DNA of 64,000 nt, taken from contig NZ_CP042382.1 in the NCBI RefSeq assembly GCF_007954585.1, positions 310,001-374,000 of the forward strand. The letters run 5' to 3'. Shown one piece after another: positions 18,812 to 27,418 of this stretch. Source of the DNA: Pistricoccus aurantiacus. Lineage in GTDB: Bacteria > Pseudomonadota > Gammaproteobacteria > Pseudomonadales > Halomonadaceae. The notes beneath the pieces were generated by a model. The model saw only the letters and a program-made list of their open reading frames with translations, was not told where the DNA came from and did no database searches. The translations under genes and the position numbers were made by a program. Every line of letters starts with the position of its first letter. Position 1 is the first letter of the stretch.

Positions 18812-20281
18812 ATGACGCAACCCTCACTGTTTGATGACATGGACACGGATGCGCTGACGGCGGTGCGCTTCCATCCTGACTTCTCCAGCTGGCAGCAGCG
18901 AGCGCGACAACTGCTTGTAGATGAGACACCGCCGCAGCGGGTCTGGTGGCAGCCGGATCACACCCGGAAACGCGAAACTGCGTCTTCGAGCGCCACCGCC
19001 ATTCGCGTGCCCAAAGCTTTTATTACCCAGGCTCGCGCCGCCAGCTGTTATCGAAGCAGCGAGCGCTGGGCGCTGCTGTATCACCTTCTTTGGCGACTGA
19101 CCCACGGCGAGAGGCATCTCATGCAGCTTGCCGGCGACCCGCAGGTTGCACGGCTACGAAACTATGCCAAGGCGGTAAGTCGCGACGCCCACAAGATGAA
19201 AGCGTTCGTGCGCTTTCGCGCCGTCGATACCACAGATGGCGACCGGCGCTATATTGCCTGGTTCGAGCCGGATCATTTTATTGTCGAATATGCTGCCCCT
19301 TTTTTTCAGCGCCGATTCGCCAACATGCGCTGGTCGATTCTGACCCCGGATTGCTGCGCTCACTGGGAAGGCAGTGGCAAGGTGTGGTTCAGCGAAGGAG
19401 CCGACAAGGCAGCGGCCCCGGACAACGACGTAGTGGAAGATACCTGGCGCTGTTACTACCGACATATATTCAACCCGGCCCGAGTGAAGATTCAGGCCAT
19501 GATGGCGGAAATGCCGCAGAAGTATTGGAAGAACCTGCCGGAATCCCGGCTCATCCCCACGCTGATTCAGGAGGCAGACAGGCGGGTCGCGGCCATGGCG
19601 AAGGACGCCAAATCTTCGGAGCGTCTTCGTTGCGGCCCGCGCCCTGCCACACCTGCGCAAGCGCTTAGCGAGGCGATACAAAAAAGCGAATCCGGATCGA
19701 TTCAACAGTTGGCGCTGGCGGCGCAAAGCTGCCGCAACTGCCCCCTGTGGCAGCCCGCGACCCAGGCGGTGTTCGGTGAGGGGCCAGTGCCAGCCAGAAT
19801 CATGCTGATCGGCGAGCAGCCCGGAGACAACGAAGACCTTGCCGGCAAGCCCTTCGTCGGCCCGGCAGGAGAACTGCTGAACCGTGCCCTGGCCGCTGCG
19901 GGGCTGAGCCGTCAAGAACTATACATCACCAACACGGTCAAGCATTTCAAGTTTCGCCCTCAAGGCAGGCGCCGCCTGCATGAGCGTCCCAGCCAAGAAG
20001 AGATCGACGCCTGCTCCCAGTGGCTGGCAGCAGAGATAGAGCAAGTGCAGCCGAGCATCATTATCTGTCTGGGCATGACCGCCGCTCGGGCGCAGCTCGG
20101 TGAAAACGTTCAAATCGCGCGAGACAGAGGTAAGCTTCTTGCACGGCAGGGGCGTCAGTATCTGATCACCGTGCATCCGGCCCATCTGCTGCGCAGCGGC
20201 AATAACCCTCGGGAAATCCAGCGCTTCGTGGCGGACCTGCAAGTGGCCGCTGAAAAACTGAACTCGCTGGGTATCAAGTGA
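18812..20281 (+). CDS. DUF4130/UdgX fusion uracil-DNA-binding protein
   Basis: A 489-residue fusion. The N-terminal 250 residues are the DUF4130 (probable DNA metabolism protein) domain (RNYAKAVSRDAHKMKAFVRFR, FEPDHFIVEYAAPFFQRRF). The C-terminal 200 residues are a family 4-like uracil-DNA glycosylase fold with CRNCPLW, GEQPGDNED and TVHPAHLLR. The insert RRRLHERPS resembles the KRRIH loop of mycobacterial UdgX, whose His bonds covalently to the DNA after uracil removal. The gene probably forms an SOS operon with the radical SAM gene. Confidence 0.88.
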   Translation: MTQPSLFDDMDTDALTAVRFHPDFSSWQQRARQLLVDETPPQRVWWQPDHTRKRETASSSATAIRVPKAFITQARAASCYRSSERWALLYHLLWRLTHGERHLMQLAGDPQVARLRNYAKAVSRDAHKMKAFVRFRAVDTTDGDRRYIAWFEPDHFIVEYAAPFFQRRFANMRWSILTPDCCAHWEGSGKVWFSEGADKAAAPDNDVVEDTWRCYYRHIFNPARVKIQAMMAEMPQKYWKNLPESRLIPTLIQEADRRVAAMAKDAKSSERLRCGPRPATPAQALSEAIQKSESGSIQQLALAAQSCRNCPLWQPATQAVFGEGPVPARIMLIGEQPGDNEDLAGKPFVGPAGELLNRALAAAGLSRQELYITNTVKHFKFRPQGRRRLHERPSQEEIDACSQWLAAEIEQVQPSIIICLGMTAARAQLGENVQIARDRGKLLARQGRQYLITVHPAHLLRSGNNPREIQRFVADLQVAAEKLNSLGIK

Positions 20282-20334
20282 TGGGCGTAGTTCGGACCCT
20301 TCTGACGACGTTGCCGCTCAGTAAGAAAACGAAC

Positions 20335-20568
20335 TTATAATTTGCCATGCGCCTTCAAATCGTTCAGCAACGCTTTATAACTAATCGTCGGCTCGGAAAC
20401 CCGCTCCTCGAACGCCGCCAGATCTTCTTGATCCTCAGCCAATGCCGCACGTACGGCATCGTTGACGATATCCGATACGGAACGGTGGGTATGAGCAGTC
20501 TTTAGACGCAGCGCAGCATGCAGTTGGGGGTCGAAATAGACTGTGGAACGCTTCGGTGTCTCACTCAT
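20335..20568 (-). CDS. Ribbon-helix-helix (CopG-type) protein, orphan antitoxin-like
   Basis: A 77-residue protein with a ribbon-helix-helix N-terminus (KRSTVYFDPQLHAALRLKTAHTHRSVSDIVNDAVRAALAED) and an acidic C-terminal tail like an antitoxin toxin-binding region. ATG 20568 has GGTGA upstream. No toxin gene lies on either side: the UdgX-type gene converges within 55 bases and phzF lies upstream. It may be a solitary antitoxin or a small regulator. Confidence 0.7.
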   Translation of the reverse strand: MSETPKRSTVYFDPQLHAALRLKTAHTHRSVSDIVNDAVRAALAEDQEDLAAFEERVSEPTISYKALLNDLKAHGKL

Positions 20569-20702
20569 GGCATTCACCAAGGCTTGCTTGAACGCACATT
20601 TTAGCGCCATAACGTCAAAGCCTTAAAGATCGCTCTGCCATACCAAATTGCGCATCGCTCGTCATCGAGCGCGATATTTACACTATCGCGACGGTGCAAA
20701 AG

Positions 20703-21548
20703 CTATGTTTGATGTGGGATATCTACCGCCCTACCCGTGACCTGAATACCGCCACGGCGTGGTATGTCGACTTCCAGCAGGCTTGGCCGCCCCATCGCTG
20801 CGCCTTGATGGATCGTCAGCTGGGCAGGTGTCTCGATCAATCCTGCCTCGCGCAGATAACCGCCCAATGCTGCAGCCGCAGCGCCAGTGGCTGGATCTTC
20901 CACCACGCCACCTACCGGGAAGGGATTGCGTGCATGAAAACACGATGCGGATTCGCGCCAGACGAGCTGAAGCGTGGTCAAATTCTCCCGCAGCATCAGT
21001 GCCTTGAGTGCCTCAAAATCATAGTCCAGTCGTTCTAGCCGTGTTTTTGATGCGGTCGCCAGCACCAGATGCCAAGCCCCGGCATAGGCCTTGGCCGGCG
21101 GCAGCTCGGTATCGAGCTCCGAGGGCTGCCAGCCGAGAATCGCCAAAACCTCTTCGACTAGCGTTGGCGTGGCGGCTTGATAGTCCGGCGTCACCGATGT
21201 CAACGACGCCTGCCAACCATCATCTATCCGACGTACCACCACCGGCACCGTGCCTACGGCGGTATTCAACTCATAGGTGCCCTCCCCACTAAGACGCCCC
21301 AGCACTACGCCGCTTGCTACGGTGGCATGACCGCAGAAGCTCACCTCGGCTTGGGGGCTAAAGTACCGCACGTTCCGCGCCTTCCCTTGGAGCGGCGCGA
21401 TAAACGCCGTCTCGGAATAGCCAACTTCCGCCGCAATACGCTGCATGATAACGGCGTCCGGCAGCGTTTCACCCAGCCAGACCCCGGCGGGATTACCGCC
21501 CTGGGGGTCACGAGTGAACGCAGAAAGTCGATAGAGGGCGCCAGTCAT
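20703..21548 (-). CDS. PhzF-family isomerase
   Basis: A 281-residue protein of the PhzF/diaminopimelate-epimerase fold. Family segments seen are FTRDPQGGNPAGVW, the likely catalytic Glu in EVGYSETAFI, VSFCGHATVASG and DPATGAAAAALGGYL. No phenazine genes are nearby, so this is a general PhzF paralogue of unknown substrate. The ATG at 21548 has AGGAG, but an IS10-like element is inserted between that site and the native upstream region. Confidence 0.88.
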   Translation of the reverse strand: MTGALYRLSAFTRDPQGGNPAGVWLGETLPDAVIMQRIAAEVGYSETAFIAPLQGKARNVRYFSPQAEVSFCGHATVASGVVLGRLSGEGTYELNTAVGTVPVVVRRIDDGWQASLTSVTPDYQAATPTLVEEVLAILGWQPSELDTELPPAKAYAGAWHLVLATASKTRLERLDYDFEALKALMLRENLTTLQLVWRESASCFHARNPFPVGGVVEDPATGAAAAALGGYLREAGLIETPAQLTIHQGAAMGRPSLLEVDIPRRGGIQVTGRAVDIPHQT

Positions 21549-21558
21549 GGGATTACTC

Positions 21559-22890
21559 CTGAGGGATCCCCACGAACTTCGGCTATCCGTCGCATAAGGC
21601 CTGCCCCCTGGCCTCCTCCTGAAGGCTTGCTTGAAGCGCTTTCCAAGAAGGCCAAGGGGCAGCATCGACACGACGACGCCGCAGCCGCTCGAGCCCCAAG
21701 CGCCATACGGAGAGCACGTTCCGGTGCCGGATACTGTTGCTCTGGAAGCGCTGCTGTTGACCGCTGTCACGGACCTGCAGGCCGGCCACCATCACGACGA
21801 CATTGGCCAGCATCGCGATCAGCAGCAGGATTTCGATGCGCTTGCTCTGGCGAGACTGGTGCATGCCGAAGCCCAGACCAAACAAGGGGCTCTTGATGTC
21901 ACGGAAGCCCTCTTCAATCTGCATGCGCTGCCGATAGATAGCGACCAGTTTGTCCGCCAGCGTGGAGCGCTCCGGCAGGTTGCTGACCAGCACCCAAGGT
22001 TCCTTCTGGCGCTGGGCCATCGCCCGACTGCGGCCGTCGTGGGAGATCTGACCTCGCTTATTGCGATGCTTTCGCCCTTTCGGCGGCCGATGATAGAGCA
22101 CCAGGTGGGTGGTCAGCGGGTTGCTCTCGGCGATTTCGACAGCCCCCAGCGATTGCGGTACCGAACTCGCGTGTTGAAACAAGGCGGTCACAGGTCGCCA
22201 CGCGCCGCCAGACACCTGGCAGCGCGTGGGGCTGCGTACCCGACCAACGTAGTACCAACCACGTGCCTCGACCGCCTTGAACCACGGGTTGCGAAAGCCC
22301 GCATCGGTGACCAGGATCGGCGTTGCCTTGGCCGGCAGGATCTCGGCCAAGGCCGCGAGCAAGTACGCTTCACAGTGTTGGCAGCCATCCTTGTGGTGGA
22401 CTTTTTCGAAAATCGGCAAGGAGCGCCCGGCAAATGGCACGGCGGCACGCAGCAGGAACCGCTGGCCACGGTCATCGATCGGCGACCAGTCCACCAGAAT
22501 CAGCGGGCGTGTCGTGTGGCCGACCAGCAGGGTGGCCACGAGCCAATAGAATAACGGCCGCTCTTGGTGAAGATGAGGATTGCCCAACAACCGATCGACC
22601 CGCTTGATGGTATGCTTGGTATCCACCGGTCCCGGTAAGGCACGCCCCAGGGCGGTCAAGCCCAGGCGGCGCTCGCTCAACAGGGCCCCCACCGTGTCGA
22701 GCAGTGTCTGCAAGCGTTTGGCATGGATCGAGGGGAGTGATGACGTCAGCAGAGTATGCAAGAATCGAGGGGCCTGCATGGATCTCCTTCGGCATATTGT
22801 TGGTTTGGCGATTAACAACATGCCAATCCATGCAGGCCTTTTCAATTATATCCTTCTGATTTTACTGCTTCTTTCCTGGGGATCCATCAG
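21559..22890 (-). mobile_element. IS4-family (IS10-like) insertion sequence, 1332 bp
   Basis: Ends CTGAGGGATCCCCACGAA (21559-) and, read inward from 22890, CTGATGGATCCCCAGGAA form imperfect inverted repeats very like those of IS10. A 9-bp target duplication, GGATTACTC, flanks it at 21550-21558 and 22891-22899. The size is almost that of IS10 (1329 bp). The single transposase gene is intact. Confidence 0.93.
21583..22779 (-). CDS. IS4-family transposase (IS10 group)
   Basis: A 398-residue transposase closely following IS10: LGRALPGPVDTKHTIKRVDRLLGNPHLH, first Asp in LVDWSPI, second in VTDAGFRNPWF, and the YREK box YRQRMQIEEGFRDIK. The ATG at 22779 has AAGGAG upstream. No frameshift is seen. 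Confidence 0.93.
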   Translation of the reverse strand: MQAPRFLHTLLTSSLPSIHAKRLQTLLDTVGALLSERRLGLTALGRALPGPVDTKHTIKRVDRLLGNPHLHQERPLFYWLVATLLVGHTTRPLILVDWSPIDDRGQRFLLRAAVPFAGRSLPIFEKVHHKDGCQHCEAYLLAALAEILPAKATPILVTDAGFRNPWFKAVEARGWYYVGRVRSPTRCQVSGGAWRPVTALFQHASSVPQSLGAVEIAESNPLTTHLVLYHRPPKGRKHRNKRGQISHDGRSRAMAQRQKEPWVLVSNLPERSTLADKLVAIYRQRMQIEEGFRDIKSPLFGLGFGMHQSRQSKRIEILLLIAMLANVVVMVAGLQVRDSGQQQRFQSNSIRHRNVLSVWRLGLERLRRRRVDAAPWPSWKALQASLQEEARGQALCDG

Positions 22891-22908
22891 GGATTACTCC
22901 TGATCGGT

Positions 22909-22920
22909 GAGTCATGACTC
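22909..22920. repeat. Perfect 12-bp palindrome upstream of phzF
   Basis: GAGTCATGACTC is a perfect dyad. It lies in the native upstream region of phzF, now cut off from the gene by the IS10-like element. It has the look of an operator, but no regulator can be named. Confidence 0.35.
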
Positions 22921-22994
22921 GCATTCTGAACTTAGCGGATGTAATAACAACGTATTGAACCGCCCCGCGTATCGCGGAGGCCCGTTAGTTTAAG

Positions 22995-23936
22995 TCACGC
23001 TGCCATAGCGGCCTGACTGTTAAGTTGCCGATAGTAGTTTGCCTCAGCTTCTGCCGGCGGGATATACCCCAGTGGCTCCATCAGCCGTTGGTGGTTGAAC
23101 CAGGATACCCATTCCAGCGTCGCCAGCTCAACGGATTCCATGGATTTCCAGGGGCCGCGCCGGTGGATCAATTCTGCTTTGTACAAGCCGTTGATGGTTT
23201 CAGTGAGGGCGTTATCGTAACTGTCGCCTTTGCTGCCTACCGATGGATCGATGCCTGCTTCGGCCAGGCGTTCCGTGTAACGGATCGACACATACTGTGA
23301 TCCCCTGTCGGAGTGATGAATCAAGTCCTCTGACTTGTCGGGCTGACGGGCGTAGAGTGCCTGCTCCAGAGCATCGAGTACGAAATCCGTGTTCATCGTG
23401 CGACTGACGCGCCAACCCACAATATGGCGGGCGAAGACATCCACAACGAAAGCCACATACAACCAGCCTTGCCAAGTGGAAACGTAGGTAAAGTCCGATA
23501 CCCAGAGCTGGTCCGGACGGTCGGCGACAAACTGCCGGTTGACCCGATCCAGCGGGCACGGCACTGACTGATCCGGGACGGTGGTACGCATCGTCTTGCC
23601 GCGACGGGCACCCTGAAGGCCCAGAAATCTCATGAGCCGTTCCACGGTACAGCGGGCCACAGGGATGGCTTCCCGGTTCATCTGCTTCCAGACTTTATCG
23701 GCACCATAGACCTTGAGGTTGTCATTCCAGACACGCTTGATATGCGGTATCAAAACCTCGTCGCGCTTGACCCGGTCACTGCGTCGTGCCGGATTGCGCT
23801 GCCGGGCCGCATGACGCCGGTAGGCCGACGGGGCAATCTGCAATACTTTGCAGATCGGCTCGACCCCGTAGGTATCCCGATGCTGATCAATGTAGGTGTT
23901 TACGACTTCAGCTTGCGGTCGAGCTCCGCCTGGGCG
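22995..23936 (-). CDS. IS3-family transposase OrfB (reached by -1 frameshift)
   Basis: Integrase-core (rve) part of the transposase. DDE residues lie in [26 protein letters not shown] and [19 protein letters not shown]. The frame is open from the slippery run at 23936-23942, so the product is best read as an OrfAB fusion. An internal TTG at 23843 could also start a short OrfB. Confidence 0.9.
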   Translation of the reverse strand, partial: RPGGARPQAEVVNTYIDQHRDTYGVEPICKVLQIAPSAYRRHAARQRNPARRSDRVKRDEVLIPHIKRVWNDNLKVYGADKVWKQMNREAIPVARCTVERLMRFLGLQGARRGKTMRTTVPDQSVPCPLDRVNRQFVADRPDQLWVSDFTYVSTWQGWLYVAFVVDVFARHIVGWRVSRTMNTDFVLDALEQALYARQPDKSEDLIHHSDRGSQYVSIRYTERLAEAGIDPSVGSKGDSYDNALTETINGLYKAELIHRRGPWKSMESVELATLEWVSWFNHQRLMEPLGYIPPAEAEANYYRQLNSQAAMAA

Positions 23937-24223
23937 AAAAAAGCGCTGGCCGTGCGAAGGATGTCATTGGCGCGCCGCAATTCCTTATTCTCACGCTCCA
24001 GGTCCTTCATGCGTTGTGTCTCGGCGGTGGTTGTTCCAGGGCGCTCACCGATATCGATCTGGGCACGCTTGACCCATTCCAGCAACGTTTGTGGTACACA
24101 GCCAATCTTGGGGGCTATAGACTCCACAGCCGCCCACAGCGACGGGTACTCGTCACGATGCTCCTGCACTAGCCGGACAGCGCGCTCTTTAACCTCAGGG
24201 GAAAACTTGTTTGACTTGTTCAT
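23900..24223 (-). CDS. IS3-family transposase OrfA
   Basis: A 107-residue protein with a helix-turn-helix ([36 protein letters not shown]) and a C-terminal leucine-zipper-like helix ([29 protein letters not shown]). Near its end the sequence T TTT TTC (minus strand, 23942-23936) is a canonical slippery heptamer that puts ribosomes into the OrfB frame. Confidence 0.9.
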   Translation of the reverse strand: MNKSNKFSPEVKERAVRLVQEHRDEYPSLWAAVESIAPKIGCVPQTLLEWVKRAQIDIGERPGTTTAETQRMKDLERENKELRRANDILRTASAFFAQAELDRKLKS

Positions 24224-24571
24224 GGCTCCATTCTCTCAGATGCTGGAGCCTCCTCAAAACCCGGGGCGGTTCATATCGATTCTCAACCATTGGCTTACTA
24301 AAAGGAAAGGGAGTCTTGCCAATGAGTGTCAAGAGATCTCGCGACAAGCACTGACCGCACGCTTTCAGCATTGCCATGAACTTTTAAGGTAACCGTCAGG
24401 ACTAAACGCGAGACCTGCCCGCGTGAGTGTATTAGACGCATTGCTCCCTTTTGCTATTGTGTTATCTGGATCTCAAAAGCCGAGCTGATTAAAGCAACAG
24501 GAACTCACCCTCCTGTCGCAACCTGATACTGACAGCGGATCATGGAACATGAACACCACTGGAGAACGCAC

Positions 24572-26857
24572 GTGAGCAAGGAAGACGGTGTAGTCGAGAG
24601 TAACGAGCCCGCTGGCGGCTGGGGCTCTGTGAAGGGTATCACCCGCATATCCCTCGAAGCATCGGCGTCTCCGAGCGCAATGGACACGCTGCGCCGTATG
24701 AACAAGCCCGGCGGCTTCATGTGCAACTCCTGTGCCTGGCCCAAGCCCAAGAACTACAGCGCCTTCGAGTTCTGCGAGAACGGCGCCAAGGCGGTGATGT
24801 GGGAATTGACGATGGATCGTTGCACTCCCGCGTTCTGGAAGGAGCATACCGTACAGGGGTTGCGCTCCTGGACCGATCACGAACTGGAGAAGACCGGTCG
24901 ATTGACCCAGCCGATGCGCTACGATCCGGACAGCGACCGCTACGAAGCCGTCGACTGGGCGATAGCCTTCAACGAGATCGCCAGGGAGCTCAAGGCGCTT
25001 GAGCCGGAGAGCGCGGTATTCTATGCCTCGGGTCATGCGGGGCTCGAAGCCTCTTATCTCTATGCCCTGATGGCGCGACTGTACGGCAATAACAACCTGC
25101 CCCAGAGTTCCAACATGTGCCACGAGACCACCTCCGTGGCGCTGAAAAAAGTGATCGGCTCGCCGGTGGGCACCATCGTCTGGGAGGATCTGGAGCAGAC
25201 CGACGCCTTTTTCTTCTTCGGCCAGAACCCGGGCACCAACAGCCCGCGGTTTCTTCATCCGCTGAAGGATGCCAAGAAGCGCGGCGCCAAGATCGTCACC
25301 TTCAATCCCATCATCGAGCAGGGGCTGGTGGCCTTTGTCGACCCCCAGAGCCCCGTCGACATGGCGACAGGGCATCAGACGAAGATTTCCGATCAGTACC
25401 ATCAGCTAAGCGCCGGCGGCGATGTGGCCGCCATCATGGGCATCTGCAAGCACGTGATCGACGCTGACGAAGCTGCTCAGCGTAACGGCGACAGGCGCAT
25501 TATCGATGTAGATTTCATCGAGGAGCATACCCAGGGGTTCGACAGCTTTCTCGACTCGGTGAAGGCGGCAAACTGGGATGACATCGAATCCGATAGCGGG
25601 CTCTCGAAGGCAGCGTTGAAAGATGCCGCTGACGCTTACATGAAGGCCAAGCGCGTCATCGGCGTGTATGGCATGGGGCTGACCCAGCACACCCATGGCT
25701 CCGTCAACGTGGGCATGCTGGTCAATCTGCTGCTGCTGAGGGGCAATATCGGCAAGCCCGGCGCCGGTGTCTGCCCGGTGCGTGGCCACTCCAACGTTCA
25801 GGGCCAGCGCACCGTGGGCATCGCGGAGAAAGCCGAGTTGGTGCCCATGGACAAGCTGCGCGAGCTCTATGACTTCGAGCCGCCGACCAAGGACGGCGTC
25901 ACCATCGTCGATATGGTCGAGGGCATCCTCGCCGGCTCGGTCAAGGCCAGCATGTGCCTGGGCGGCAACCTGCTGCGGGCCGTGCCGGATCAAAAACGCA
26001 TCGAAAAGGCCTGGTCGCGGCAGAACCTGACGGTGATGGTGTCCACAAAGCTCAACCGCAGCCATCTCTACCCTGGCAAGGCGGCTTTCATTCTGCCCTG
26101 CCTGGGCCGCGCCGAGGTGGATAACCAGGCAAGCGGGCCACAATCGATTTCCACGGAAGACAGCTTTGCCATGATCAGTGGCTCTACCGGGCACCGCTCC
26201 CCGGCCTCACGTTATCTAAAGAGCGAGCTTGCCATTGTCACCGGCATCGCCAAGGCCCTGCTGCCCCCCAACCCCAAGGTGAAGTGGGACAAGTGGACCG
26301 CGGATTACTCCCTGGTGCGGGATCTGATCGAGCAGACCTATCCGGACGACTTCGGTGATTTCAACAAGCGCATGTTCCAGCCCGGCGGCTTCTACCGGGG
26401 CATCGCCGCGCATAAACGCAACTGGAAGACGCCAGAGAAAAAGGCGTTGTTCACGACGCCAAAAATGATGACATCTCGAGGGTACGATCCAAAACCGGGC
26501 CGCTACAATCTGCTCACGATCCGCTCCAACGATCAGTTCAACACTACCATCTACGGGTATTCGGATCGTTTTCACGGCATCGAAGGCACCCGGGACGTAC
26601 TGTTGATGAACCCGGAGGATATCGAACGCGCCGGATTCAAGAAAGGCCACGTCGTGCAACTTATCACGGACCTGGATGACGGCACGGACCGGCGCCTGGG
26701 GGGCCTTGTGATCACGCCCTTCCGCCTTCCCGCGGGAACAGTCGCGTCCTACTACCCGGAGTGTAACGTACTGGTGCCGGTGTCCCATCACGACGTGCTC
26801 TCGAAGACCCCAGGCTCGAAATCCATACCGGTTCGAATCGAGCGCGAGAGTGCTTGA
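24572..26857 (+). CDS. FdhF/YdeP-family molybdopterin oxidoreductase
   Basis: A 761-residue molybdenum enzyme related to the E. coli acid-resistance protein YdeP (759 residues) and formate dehydrogenase H. Features seen are GGFMCNSCAWPKP, SSNMCHETTSVALKKVIGSPVGTIVWEDLE, GQNPGTNSPRFLHPL, GVCPVRGHSNVQGQRTVGI and a C-terminal molybdopterin-dinucleotide domain (LLTIRSNDQFNTTIYG). I place the start at GTG 24572, which has GGAG 7 bases upstream; the ATG at 24542 has no such site. The substrate is unknown. Confidence 0.88.
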   Translation: MSKEDGVVESNEPAGGWGSVKGITRISLEASASPSAMDTLRRMNKPGGFMCNSCAWPKPKNYSAFEFCENGAKAVMWELTMDRCTPAFWKEHTVQGLRSWTDHELEKTGRLTQPMRYDPDSDRYEAVDWAIAFNEIARELKALEPESAVFYASGHAGLEASYLYALMARLYGNNNLPQSSNMCHETTSVALKKVIGSPVGTIVWEDLEQTDAFFFFGQNPGTNSPRFLHPLKDAKKRGAKIVTFNPIIEQGLVAFVDPQSPVDMATGHQTKISDQYHQLSAGGDVAAIMGICKHVIDADEAAQRNGDRRIIDVDFIEEHTQGFDSFLDSVKAANWDDIESDSGLSKAALKDAADAYMKAKRVIGVYGMGLTQHTHGSVNVGMLVNLLLLRGNIGKPGAGVCPVRGHSNVQGQRTVGIAEKAELVPMDKLRELYDFEPPTKDGVTIVDMVEGILAGSVKASMCLGGNLLRAVPDQKRIEKAWSRQNLTVMVSTKLNRSHLYPGKAAFILPCLGRAEVDNQASGPQSISTEDSFAMISGSTGHRSPASRYLKSELAIVTGIAKALLPPNPKVKWDKWTADYSLVRDLIEQTYPDDFGDFNKRMFQPGGFYRGIAAHKRNWKTPEKKALFTTPKMMTSRGYDPKPGRYNLLTIRSNDQFNTTIYGYSDRFHGIEGTRDVLLMNPEDIERAGFKKGHVVQLITDLDDGTDRRLGGLVITPFRLPAGTVASYYPECNVLVPVSHHDVLSKTPGSKSIPVRIERESA

Positions 26858-26989
26858 AATGTTTCTCTCAAGCACTAGTTTGTTGAAAACCTAACGAGTC
26901 AACTACACTCCAACCGAATAGGCGCGATACTACCTTCAGGAAAAACTCGGGCCGCCCTGTCTTCGCCCGATCAGCAAAGGGAGCTTGCC

Positions 26990-27418
26990 GTGATCGCCAC
27001 TGCCGAACGATCCTATCGAAGCGGGTTGCATCCGCTTCATGGGGTATTGCTTGCCGGAACCCTGCCGCTTTTCCTTGGCGCCGCGCTGAGCGACTATGCC
27101 TACGCCTCGACTTACTACATACAGTGGACCCACTTCGCGTCCTGGCTGATTGTCGGCGGTCTCGTGTTCAACGGCCTCGCGCTGCTATGCGCATTGACTG
27201 GCCTGTTTCGGGCCGATGGCCGTCGTCGGCTTTCCCTCGTTTACTTCTTTCTGCTGTTGGCCACCTGGATACTCGGCTTCATCAATGCGCTGGTTCATAC
27301 CCGGGATGCCTGGGGCGTGATGCCCACGGGTTTCGTGCTTTCGATCATCGTTACCGTGCTGGCTTGCGTGGCGACCTGGCTCGGTTTCTCCCGTATCAGC
27401 GCTGGAGGTAAGGCATGA
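26990..27418 (+). CDS. DUF2231-type four-helix membrane protein
   Basis: A 142-residue integral membrane protein with about four TM helices (GVLLAGTLPLFLGAALSDY, FASWLIVGGLVFNGLALLC, LSLVYFFLLLATWILGFINAL, GFVLSIIVTVLACVATWLGF). The start is GTG with GGGAG upstream. The stop overlaps the next gene as ATGA. Proteins of this type often accompany periplasmic dehydrogenases, which fits the coupled PQQ-type gene. Confidence 0.8.
   Translation: MIATAERSYRSGLHPLHGVLLAGTLPLFLGAALSDYAYASTYYIQWTHFASWLIVGGLVFNGLALLCALTGLFRADGRRRLSLVYFFLLLATWILGFINALVHTRDAWGVMPTGFVLSIIVTVLACVATWLGFSRISAGGKA

Larger units (their letters stand above)
22956..24273 (-). mobile_element. IS3-family insertion sequence, 1318 bp
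   Basis: Ends TGAACCGCCCCG at 22956 and CGGGGCGGTTCA at 24273 are inverted repeats extending imperfectly to about 27 bp, with TAT on both sides (22953-22955, 24274-24276) as a 3-bp target duplication. OrfA and OrfB overlap in the -1 arrangement typical of the family. The element seems complete. Confidence 0.92.
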
